From Polynucleobacter sp. MWH-Svant-W18 (lineage in GTDB: Bacteria > Pseudomonadota > Gammaproteobacteria > Burkholderiales > Burkholderiaceae): DNA of 64,000 nucleotides. The stretch spans positions 1,054,001-1,118,000 of the forward strand of contig NZ_CP061293.1 in the NCBI RefSeq assembly GCF_018687495.1, given 5' to 3'. Positions within the stretch are counted from its first letter, which is position 1. Each line of letters begins with the position of its first letter. Below, one piece after another: positions 26,428-38,400 of the stretch. Below the pieces are notes generated by a model, which saw only the letters and a program-made list of their open reading frames with translations, did not search any database and was not told the origin of the DNA. Position numbers and translations under genes: made by a program.

Positions 26428-29400
26428 TTAACCATGCCAGGTAATCTTATCGGCGTGGTTCACATCATGCACAACACCATCTGATGTAGTGATCTGCACA
26501 TTGACATCGTTAACTTTAGTTGTCCCCTTGAAGAATTCCACAGTTTGAACGCCGTTAACCGTAGATTCTTGATGAGTAACGCCAGCATCCAGAACTTTTA
26601 AGGTCCAACCATCTCCAGAGACCGGTGTAGATCCTGTATCACCCAAGAATCCAGTAGCACTCTTAATATCTACTACATCTGTCCAAGAGGCCTGTGTTCC
26701 AGTAGCAGGATTACCCAACAGTGCTTGTGAATCAATCTCTGCATAATGCGAACCCGATACTCCTGCACCTGTATTAGCATTATTCACATCCATCAGATAG
26801 GTATTGGCACCAATCGTAATTGCCACTGAATCATGAGTAGAACTGCCGTCAGCAGAATCAATCTTCATTGTATTGATTAAGCTGGTGGCTGAAGTTAATA
26901 AGGCACCAAAATCCACCTTATCACCATCAGCACTGTTGAAGTCCGTAATTTTTTCAACTGCGCCTACGGTAGTTGTGAGGTCCGTAATCGCCGCATACTT
27001 AAATGTGTCTGCGCCAGTACCTCCAGTTAATGTATCTGCACCCGCTCCACCAGTAAGCGTATCGTTACCTGCATTACCAATCAGAATATTGGCGCCAGAG
27101 GTTCCTGTTATCGAGTCATTATGTGATGAGCCGATGAGATTTTCGATACTGGTGAAAGTATCTGAACCTGAGCCAGTAGTTTGTGCACCAGTTATCGACA
27201 AATTAACGGTAATGTCTGCTGTAGCACTTTCATAACTTACTGTGTCTGTACCTGAGTAACCTGTAAAGGTGTTGTTGCCACTGCTATCTGCCTGAAGGGT
27301 ATCTGCACCAGATATATGACCACTAGTAAATAGCGTATTCAAGTTTGTAATTGGTGCAGCCGACGTAGTGCCTTGCACATCAATCAATACGTCATTTAGC
27401 AAATTATTAGCAGCAGTGTCAGCTGACGCAACTCGCTCATAAATATAGGTATGTCCGATACCGCCAATTGTTGCGTTAAATGCAAGAACGGTACCGGCAG
27501 ATAATGAGACCTTACTCAGGAAATCTACAGCAGCAGCTACGTTTGCATTTGACGTTAGTGAAATTGCGCTTGAGCCACCAGATTTACCAAAAGTAGCCAT
27601 GCCATTTGCGTCGATAGCATATTTAGTAACGGCACTGTTTGAAATGGTTAAGGTTGAAGTAGCTGACCCAGACGTACCCATGGAACGAGCGGCAGTTATA
27701 GAAGCTGGATTACCCGTTAAATCTAAGTAATCCTTTGTTAGATCAAGTCCGTTTATTACATCAAAACCAGTAAGTACGCCGCTATTTCCCGTTCCTGTCA
27801 ATGACAGACTAGAGTCACCAGTTCGCTCAATAATAGTGTCTACGCCAGTATTGGCGGTAATAGTATCTGCCCCCGCTCCACCAATGACGGTATCGCCGCC
27901 TGTTCCCAACTTGATCGTATCTGCGCCACCAAATCCATAAATAGCATTGGAGACTGAAGTTGTACTGAGGTCTTGAGTATCTGCTCCAGTAGTTCCTAAA
28001 GACAAGCCAACAACGTTCGCAGCAAAAGCTGTGTTAGTCACCTGTAAGCTTCCGCTTAATAGGCTAAATTGTGCAGTTGGGTTTAAAACAGAAGAAATAT
28101 CTGAGGTAATCACTGGATTATTGAAAGCCGAAGCAAATGTAGATCCCAAACTCAATGAATTTGAATCTGTGGCAACAACTTCAATACCAGAACCAGTAAC
28201 AATCAGGTTATTGATAGTTGGAGTTGTAGAGATAGCTTCATCTGCACCATTGATCGTAAAGCTGACGATCTTGGTCGTGCCATCGGCACTGGTGACCGTA
28301 AATTGATCAGTCGCAGTTTGGCCGGCATTCAGATACTGGACGGCACTGTTTGCAACGGTATAGGTGTAAGTGCCACCGGCTGCTAATACCAGGCTACCTA
28401 ATGGTGTGCCCACGTTGGCAACCGTTGTACTAAAGCTGCTTTGAGCGCTATCAGCATCGCTCACAGAGATCGAACCAGTTGCAGTCAGGTAGCCCGCAGA
28501 GACAGACACATCTTCAGTCACGCTTGTCACAGTTGGTGCACCGATCACGGCCGCATCGTTCGTACCAGCAATGGTGACGCTTACGACTTGGGTAGTGCCA
28601 TCGGCTGCCTGGACAGTAATGCTGTCGGTGTAATTGGTACCAGCCACAAACTCATCGTGGGCGGTATTCATGGTGTAGGTCCAAGCACCATTGGTACCGA
28701 TAGTGAACTTGCCATAACCATGATCACCAGCCACATTGCTCTGGGCGATAAACAGGTTGGCCGTGCCATCCACGTCCGTTGCAGTCAAAGTGCCAGAGGC
28801 AGACTGCACTGCATTGGTTTCAGTCAAGTTGGCAGTTGAGACGCCACCGATCACGGCCGCATCATTGCTACCGGCAATGGTGACGCTTACGACTTGGGTA
28901 GTGCCATCGGCTGCCTGGACAGTAATGCTGTCGTTTAATGTTGCGCCTTGAGCTAAAGCTTGAACAGTTGCATTGCTGTTATTGAGGGTATAAGTCCATA
29001 CACCGCCTGTAGTAACAGCGTAAGTACCATAACCACCGGTAGAGGCTGTGCCCGAAGAGACTGCGGTAAATAAGTTTGCAGTACCGTCTACGTCAGTTGA
29101 AGTGAGTGTTCCGCTAGCTGTTGGTGTACCAACAGTTGCGTTATTAACACCCCCTGCTTCTGTTACAGAACCAGTGTTTGCTCCGCTGATCACGGCAGCG
29201 TCATTGGCGCCAACGATGCTGACGTTAAATGCTTGCGTTGTAGTTAAAGATCCATCACTTACAGATACCGTAAATGAATCTGTTGGAGTTGATGTAGCAT
29301 CTAGTGCATTTACTTTCGCAGCATCTGGAATGTATAAATACTTACCGGTTGAGGATTGAATATATGTCGTTCCATAAGTGCCGGCCTTACTAACGTCATA

Positions 29401-32400
29401 AGTTACACCGCCAGAAACATAATTTCCGCCAGTTGTACCAGAACTTATGCCATATCGTAGAGTGGTTCCAGCATCAACGTCTGCACCAACAAGGGTTCCA
29501 CTAATATTGGAGACTGCACCTAGCGAAGAACTAGTTGGGCTATCTTGTACAGAACCTGTGGTGATTGCACCTAATGTTGGAGCTTCATTAACATTAGAAA
29601 TCGCTAATGTGACAGCCTTAATAGTGGTATTGCTAGCAGAATCGGAGGCAATCACATTAAAGCTATAGGTAGACTTCGCTTCGTAGTTTGGATTATCAAT
29701 GATAGAAACTGCGCCAGTTGTAGCATTAACACTTAAGAAAGCAGCATCAGCACCACTCAGACTATAAGTAACCGCATTACCAGTAGCAGCATTAGAATCC
29801 GTAGCTATTGCAGTGTAAATAATCTGTCCAGCACCTGAATTTTCAGCAATTGTTGCGGCTGTTGCACTCGAGGTAATTGTTGGTGCAAGCGTATCCACAG
29901 TCACCGTATAAGCACCAGTTGCCACACTGGTATTACCAGCGGCATCAGTTGCTGTAGCGGTGTAGTTATGCACACCATCACTTACTGTACTTGGCAAGGT
30001 GAAGCTCCAAGTGCCATCTGCAGCAGCAACTGCAGATCCCTTAGATGTGCCATCTTGGTAAATCACTACTGTGCTACCTGCTTCAGCAGTGCCTTGTAAT
30101 GTAGGAGTGCTGTCTTTAGTAATGTGATCACCGGCAGTGCCAGTGTCGTCTGCAAATGCCGTGATCGCTACTGCTGGTGCAGTATGGTCTACCGTAACAA
30201 CATAGTTTGCTGTAGTGGTGCTATTACCCGCTGCATCAGTTGCAGTTGCAGTATATGTATAAACACCATCAGCCAAAGGAGAAGTATTAGATGTGGTGTA
30301 ACTCCAATTGCCAGTAGAGCTATTAGCGGTGGTCGTGGCAACAACCACACCATTTTGCGATAGAACAACTGTGGCACCTTTTTCAGCGGTACCGCTGATA
30401 GTTGGAGTGGTATCACTAGTGAGGTAATCACCCTGAGTGCCAGTATCGGTTGCAAAACTCGTAATCGCCACTGCTGGTGGTGTGTGGTCTACCGTTAAAC
30501 CGTAATTAGCGGTAGTTGCACTATTTCCAGCGGCATCTGTTGCTGTTGCGCTATAGGTATAAAGACCATCCACCAAGCTTGGAGCTGTATAGCTCCACTT
30601 ACCAGAACCATCTGCAGTCATAGTCGCTACAACTACACCGTTTTGTGACAACACAACGGTAGCTCCTGCTTCAGCAGTGCCATTAATCGTTGGCGTGGTG
30701 TCATTGGTGCGGAAGTCACCAATAGTGCCAGAGTCAGTAGCAAAACCTGTAATCGCAACGGTGGTCTTGGTATCCACAGTCACCGTATAAGCACCAGTTG
30801 CCACACTGGTATTACCAGCGGCATCAGTTGCTGTAGCGGTGTAGTTATGCACACCATCACTTACTGTACTTGGCAAGGTGAAGCTCCAAGTGCCATCTGC
30901 AGCAGCAACTGCAGATCCCTTAGATGTGCCATCTTGGTAAATCACTACTGTGCTACCTGCTTCAGCAGTGCCTTGTAATGTAGGAGTGCTGTCTTTAGTA
31001 ATGTGATCACCGGCAGTGCCAGTGTCGTCTGCAAATGCCGTGATCGCTACTGCTGGTGCAGTATGGTCTACCGTAACAACATAGTTTGCTGTAGTGGTGC
31101 TATTACCCGCTGCATCAGTTGCAGTTGCAGTATATGTATAAACACCATCAGCCAAAGGAGAAGTATTAGATGTGGTGTAACTCCAATTGCCAGTAGAGCT
31201 ATTAGCGGTGGTCGTGGCAACAACCACACCATTTTGCGATAGAACAACTGTGGCACCTTTTTCAGCGGTACCGCTGATAGTTGGAGTGGTATCACTAGTG
31301 AGGTAATCACCCTGAGTGCCAGTATCGGTTGCAAAACTCGTAATCGCCACTGCTGGTGGTGTGTGGTCTACCGTTAAACCGTAATTAGCGGTAGTTGCAC
31401 TATTTCCAGCGGCATCTGTTGCTGTTGCGCTATAGGTATAAAGACCATCCACCAAGCTTGGAGCTGTATAGCTCCACTTACCAGAACCATCTGCAGTCAT
31501 AGTCGCTACAACTACACCGTTTTGTGACAACACAACGGTAGCTCCTGCTTCAGCAGTGCCATTAATCGTTGGCGTGGTGTCATTGGTGCGGAAGTCACCA
31601 ATAGTGCCAGAGTCAGTAGCAAAACCTGTAATCGCAACGGTGGTCTTGGTATCCACAGTCACCGTATAAGCACCAGTTGCCACACTGGTATTACCAGCGG
31701 CATCAGTTGCTGTAGCGGTGTAGCTGTAATTACCGTCGGTTAAGGTACCCACCTGGTAGGTCCAATGACCTGTACCATCGACTACTGCAGTACCCAGCTT
31801 GGTCGCGCCTTGATATACCGTAATCAGGCTGCCAATTTCACCAACACCTTGCAATAAGGGAGTGCTGTCATTTGTAAGGTGATCGTTGATCGCGCCAGAA
31901 TCGGTTACAAACCCAGTAATTGCCGTTGTATTAGGCGCTGCGATATCAATTATGAAATCCTGAGTACCAAGATTTGCAGTGCCAACTATCGAACCATCTA
32001 CATTAAGTACGGTGGCAGTAGCGCTGACAGTTTGTGTGCCGCTTCCTAGCCCAGCTATATCTGACGAAGATAAGGTGTAAGTCCAATTTCCACTTGAATC
32101 TGCCACTACCGGTAAGTTGGTAATAGATCCAATGTTCAGAGTAATAATGCTATTGGCTGCCGCTACACCAGTAACGGCAACGCCACCTGCTGCTGCTTCG
32201 GCCGCATTAATATAATTGTTTCCAGAAATTGCACCATAGTGACTAGGTGTAACAACGGTAGCAGCCTGGGCATCAACCAACGCAGTAAGAGCAGCACCAC
32301 TTGGCAGGGCACTTAAGCTTGTTCCATTTGTAACTGCACTAGCAATTTGTGTTGCCAAACTACCTTGAGCCGCACTACCTACCTGAATAACGCTAGTCAG

Positions 32401-35400
32401 AACATCAGAAATATTTCCGCTTGGATCGGCATTATTGATCGTGTTTGAAACAATGTTATTAGTGCTAACAATTAAATTGGATACGCTTGATGCAGCATTT
32501 GCAATTGTACTCAGCGCTGAGGCAGACACAGTCAATGTGCTGGCAGCGCTTGTCATTACAGTACCTAGCGTGGTTGCATTCGATAGGAATGAAGTTCCGC
32601 CAACTACTGGATCAGGAGCACTAGACAAAGCATTTGCAAATGATGTGAAGAGTGCATTAGCAGTATTAGCAGTACTAGCACCTGTTGCAGTTCCAACTAA
32701 TGCAGCGGCCTGAACGATGGTGTTTTCAACCTGAACGCCTGCAGCAAATATTTTTGCCGCATTTGTATCGCCGGTTAGAGCAGCAGTTACAGGATCATAA
32801 GATGAGAGGTCAATACCAGCTGATAAGCCGAGCTGCTTAGCTAAGAGGGCTGATGCATCTTGAGCTGTTAGATTGCTATTGGCGACTAAATTGTTAATCA
32901 AAGTAGTAAGAGGAGTAACAACACTTGAGCCCCCTACCGCACTCATAGTGATTTTATTTGCAAGGCCAGTAGTGATATCAACACCACCAGTCATCACGAG
33001 ATTACCCGTACCGCCAACCAAGGTAAATCCACCTGCTGCATCAGTAATGGCAAAAGCTTCACCAGCATTGAGAACACCGTCATTATTGGAGTCAGCAAAT
33101 ACGGTAGCTCCAACGATGTAGCCATCCTCTACGTGACCTGACGTATGGGTTGCATCCACTCCACCTACGGCAGTTTTCGCAAGATATTCAGCAGATTGCT
33201 TACCGTTTACATCGAAAGATAGCTCCTGGGAATATTTTTGCCCAGTTTTTGTATTGGTATAGCTAACTGTGAAAGTATCAGTGTGTGTATTAAAGTCACC
33301 GTGAGACTTCGTATAAGTTTGGAGCGCTTTATCTGTTAGGCTATATTTGAATTCGCCATCATCAGAAAGCGCTAATTTACCAATTAGATCATTACCAGCA
33401 ATGCTATTAATGTGAATATTGCTACCTAGGGATAGATGACCCTCAGACTCAGCCTCTCCAGCACCAGTATGCTCTCCCTGGGTAACACGACCCATAGTTT
33501 TAGCGGTAACCGTCATGCTTTCAGTTTGGTGAACTCGTCCACCGTTACCATCGATAACATCATATTCAACGGTAATTGCTTTGCTGCTAGCGCCAGACAT
33601 AGTTAACTTAGATGTATCAATATCTAACTGGCTGCCTGTAAGCTTGAATAAACCTAGTGGAATTGCAGTACTAATACCATCAATTTTATAGGTCACATTA
33701 TCAAGACTGAGTTTTGAACCAGAATCAATATCGCCAGCATTAGCCAACAAATCAACGGACTTAAAGGCGCCAGTGATCAGTGATTCTTTAACGTTTGCAG
33801 TAACAGTGGGAGCATCATTTGAGCCGTAAATTGTGAAGCTAACGTCTTTGGTTGTCCCGTCTGTAGATCGAATGGTAAAAGTTTCAGTTCTTGAATCACC
33901 GACACCCATTGTTCTTACTTGGGCGTTATACACCTCATAGGAATAATGACCGTCAGCCTCCACTTTTAAGGAGCCAAGGTTACCCACCTTCGTATAAGTA
34001 GTGGCCTGGAATGAATTTTGTCCATCAACGTCAGCAATAGAAAGCTCACCTGCCGCTATTAGCTTAGACTTGGTGTTGTCCTGCGTAACTTCATGGGCCG
34101 TTGGACTGCCAATCACTGATGGGTGGTCTAGATTGGCAATATTGCCAAGTCTAGATAAGGTAGTTCTCTCGCTTAGGCTGAGTGACTCAGGAGTATCCGT
34201 TAGGCGTGCCTCACCTGCATTCTTAACCACATCATCGTCAATATGCGCTTCAATATTTCTGGCAGTATCAACAATTTTGTAGCTATGACCATTTAGATCG
34301 ACATTGTGGGACTTAAGGCAGATAGCCTCATCAACCGTTAATTGATTCAAACGTGTTGCATCACTATCAACAACCTTAAGATTGGCGCCACTAAACCAAT
34401 CATCGCCACGATGTGAATACAGATGATCTACAGTATCAGTTACCTCAAGCTTGTCTGTACCACATCCATGGTCATGGATGAATTTAGCATTCTCAGCATT
34501 TACAGTGCACTTATCTGAGATTTCGCTAAAGTCGCACTTACCTTTGAGGTTGTCATCGTTGGAGATGGCATGAATCTTGTCATTATCTAGCTTATCTGCG
34601 TAATAGACCTTTGAGCAATTCTTTATGGTGTCTGCATTGCATGAATTAATGTGTTCATAGGTATCATGAATTTCATAATCGCCTGGCTTATAGAGATTAT
34701 GGAATTTGTCAGCATCTTCAGCACTTACACACCCCTTCTCTTGGCGACCTGAAATATTGATGGTTACCGTTGCACTATCGGTTGCATTATTGTTATCTTT
34801 AACCTGAACCGTATAGGTAATGCTTAATTTGTCATTACTTCCTAGGAATTCAAAATTCTCGTCATTAGCAGAGAATGTCCAATTGATCGATCCTGTCTTT
34901 CCGCCTTTACTATCAGCAGACTCAATAGCTTCAAAATTGATGCCTCCATTAGCAACGGCAGCATCTAGAATGGCGTGCAATCTTGCATTTTGAGCATCCG
35001 TGCAATTACGAATACCATCATCATGGGCATCAGGTGTTACCGACCAAGTAATTGCTGGGGACCCCACAACTGACACTGTGTGGGTATCAGATAAATCAAC
35101 GTCGGTAAAACTTAAATTACCCGAAGTTCTATCAAAGTGGCAAACATGACCATGGCCATCATCATCTGCACGAGTTATAGATGAGGATGTAGTGACCAAG
35201 GAGATGACAGGCTCATCGTTAGTACCATTGATCACTACAGTGATCTCTTTGGTATCGGTTGTATTTGCAGTATCGGTTGCAGTTACGGTGTACGTGAGCG
35301 TGACAGATTCACCAGCAGCGAGGTAATCAAACGCCCCGCTATCGCTACCAAAACTCCACGCCAGATTGTGGGTTTCATTGGCATTGGCAGTCATGCCAGT

Positions 35401-38400
35401 TGGATTGGTCAAGCTTAATAAGCCATGTAATTCACTATTGCTTAAATCAAGGCCAGCAGTAGTACCAGTTGCAACCACAGTGCTGTTCACTTCTACTGAG
35501 ACGGTATTGCTCAGATCCAGATCGGTCACTGTTAAGGTGCCGCCAGCACTTAAAACATCAAGGGCATTACCCTCGGTAAGGCTCGCACGAGCAGAGTCAT
35601 CAGCCAGTGCGCCACCTTGTGTTGTCACTAAAGAGATGACTGGCACATCGTTAGTACCATTGATCACTACAGTGATCTCTTTGGTATCGGTTGTATTTGC
35701 AGTATCGGTTGCAGTTACGGTGTACGTGAGCGTGACAGATTCACCAGCAGCGAGGTAATCAAACGCCCCGCTATCGCTACCAAAACTCCACGCCAGATTG
35801 TGGGTTTCATTGGCATTGGCAGTCATGCCAGTTGGATTGGTCAAGCTTAATAAGCCATGTAATTCACTATTGCTTAAATCAAGGCCAGCAGTAGTACCAG
35901 TTGCAACCACAGTGCTGTTCACTTCTACTGAGACGGTATTGCTCAGATCCAGATCGGTCACTGTTAAGGTGCCGCCAGCACTTAAAACATCAAGGGCATT
36001 ACCCTCGGTAAGGCTCGCACGAGCAGAGTCATCAGCCAGTGCGCCACCTTGTGTTGTCACTAAAGAGATGACTGGCACATCGTTAGTACCATTGATCACT
36101 ACAGTGATCTCTTTGGTATCGGTTGTATTTGCAGTATCGGTTGCAGTTACGGTGTACGTGAGCGTGACAGATTCACCAGCAGCGAGGTAATCAAACGCCC
36201 CGCTATCGCTACCAAAACTCCAAGCGAGGTTATTTGTTGTACCTGCATTAGCAGCCATATCGGTTGCGCTGGTCAAGCTCAGTAAACCGTGCAATTGATC
36301 TTGGGTTAATGCCAGGCCAGTTGTTGTGCCATCGGTTACAACAGCAGTATCTACCGCGACTGTCACGGTATTGCTTAAATCTAAGTCGGTCACGGTTAAC
36401 GTGCCACCTGTCGATAAAGGATCGCCCAGATTCGCTTCCGTTACGCTTTCACTTGCAGAGTCATCAGCCAGTGCGCCACCTTGTGTTGTCACTAAAGAGA
36501 TGACTGGCACATCGTTGGTGCCAGTAATGGCGACGGTGACTGACTGAACTACGAAGGCTTTATTACTATCGGTGATTGTGATGTCATAAGTAACTGTCAG
36601 TTTTTCACCTTCCGCCAAGAACGCAAACTTGCTATCTTGAGCGTTAAAGTTCCAAGCGACTGTGCCAGTTCCAGTGTGCGTACTGTCAAAACTTTTAGTT
36701 GAATCAAGTTTGCCTGCGGCATTCAGCAATGTCTGAAGCTCAGTTGGAGCCTCGCTGGTGATGACATTCCCCTTCACATCAGTAATCGTAAATTTAGCGG
36801 GGCTAATAGATGCACCGTGAGTATTGCTTAAATCGAAGTCTGTGAATGTGATGTGCCCCTGCGCCTGATCCTGAACAGTTGGATCGGGTTGGCCAGCTTT
36901 AACAGCTTCGGTGAAGGCGAGATCATGGCCTGATGTATTTGCATCGCCAAGGTTACTTTCACTATCAATCTTGTTTGCAAAAATGAGGGGCGCATCATTA
37001 GTGCCCTGTACTGTGATGGTGACGTCTTGAGTAGCAATGCCTCCATTGCCGTCATTCACTTGTATGGTGTAAGTAAGGTTGAGAGTTTCGCCAGCGGCTA
37101 AAAAACTAAAGTTACTATCGGTGGCTAAATAGCTCCAGTTGATCTTACCGATACCTGTACCGCCATCAGTGCTGACTGTCGTATCAATGGTAGGGATTTC
37201 TGGAACGGTAAACGTCGCATCACTTAACGCTGATTTAAGTGCGTTGATTTCTGTGGCAGACATTTTGTTTAAATCTACCGATTGTTCTTTCGCATCTACA
37301 TAAGAGATATGACTAGAGTTAAAAGTTACGCCATTAATTTCGTCTGTTAGCAGAGGACTAGAGGCTAATGTCACTGTATGCGTATCGAGTAAATCTAGAT
37401 CAGAAAAGCTTACAACGCCATTAGCTGAATCAAGAGCCGTCAGGTTGGGTTGAAGATTCTGTGAATCAATGATTTGTTCAACAAAGGTTTTAGCAACATC
37501 CAAGGGGGCGTCTGTTGAACCAGCAACGTTAAAAACAGGGGCATCATTGGTACCCGTAATGGTGACTGTAAATTGCTGAACCTCAGATGTTTTCAAGGAC
37601 CAAGTATTGGTGACGGCTGTATCGTAAGTTGCAGTCAGCGTCTGACCGGCAGCCAATCCATCAAAAACTTTATCTGCAACAATAAATTTCAGTTCTGCAG
37701 TAATAAGATTGCCGTTGAGAGGATTTAGCAAACCAGTGCGCGGATCAATGACATCCTTACTTTCAACTACTTGGTCTAAGGAGAATACTTGTTTGATCAC
37801 CCCATCACCAGCAGGATCAGGCGTTAAGGCACTCTTTAGAGCAGCCATTTGGGCTACAGAAAAATTAGTGTCCCCAATCCCGCTAGAACTTAGCGAGCTC
37901 AGACTAACGGAAATAGATTGCTTGTCAACTGCATTGGGATCAAAGTAGTGAATCGACACTGCATTACCAATTGCCATAGTAGTATCGACAGGCAGAGTAG
38001 CTGGAGCATCAACTGTAGGAGTAAATTCGGTAACATTTTTTTCACCGGGTAATTCAGTGAGTGATGCTGCTGCGGTAGCAAGCAAGGTAGGCGCTGTTAA
38101 GACCTGGGGATCCTTGGAGGAATTAGAAACAGCTGTAGCGACAACTGGTGCATCAACAACCGTATTGGTGAGGGTGACATTATTTAGAGCGGTAACAGGA
38201 GTTGCGGTGGCATTAGCCGTTACGGTGGTTGGGCTAGCAGCAGTTGGTGCAATAGGAACAACAGTGGCTACAGGGATAGTGGCGGGGGATGCAGTAGGAG
38301 CAGCGGCAGACGGTGCTGCTGCTTGAGTATTACCAGTACTTGCTCCAGCATCTGCTGCTGTAGGGGTCGCATTTCCGGGGTTAGCAGCCCCATTTGTCAT

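Noticed and set aside
19117..36222. Regular repeats resembling a CRISPR or satellite array
   Set aside because: Units are 252, 432 or 879 bp, all multiples of three, and lie in frame inside large coding sequences; there are no short repeats with unique spacers.
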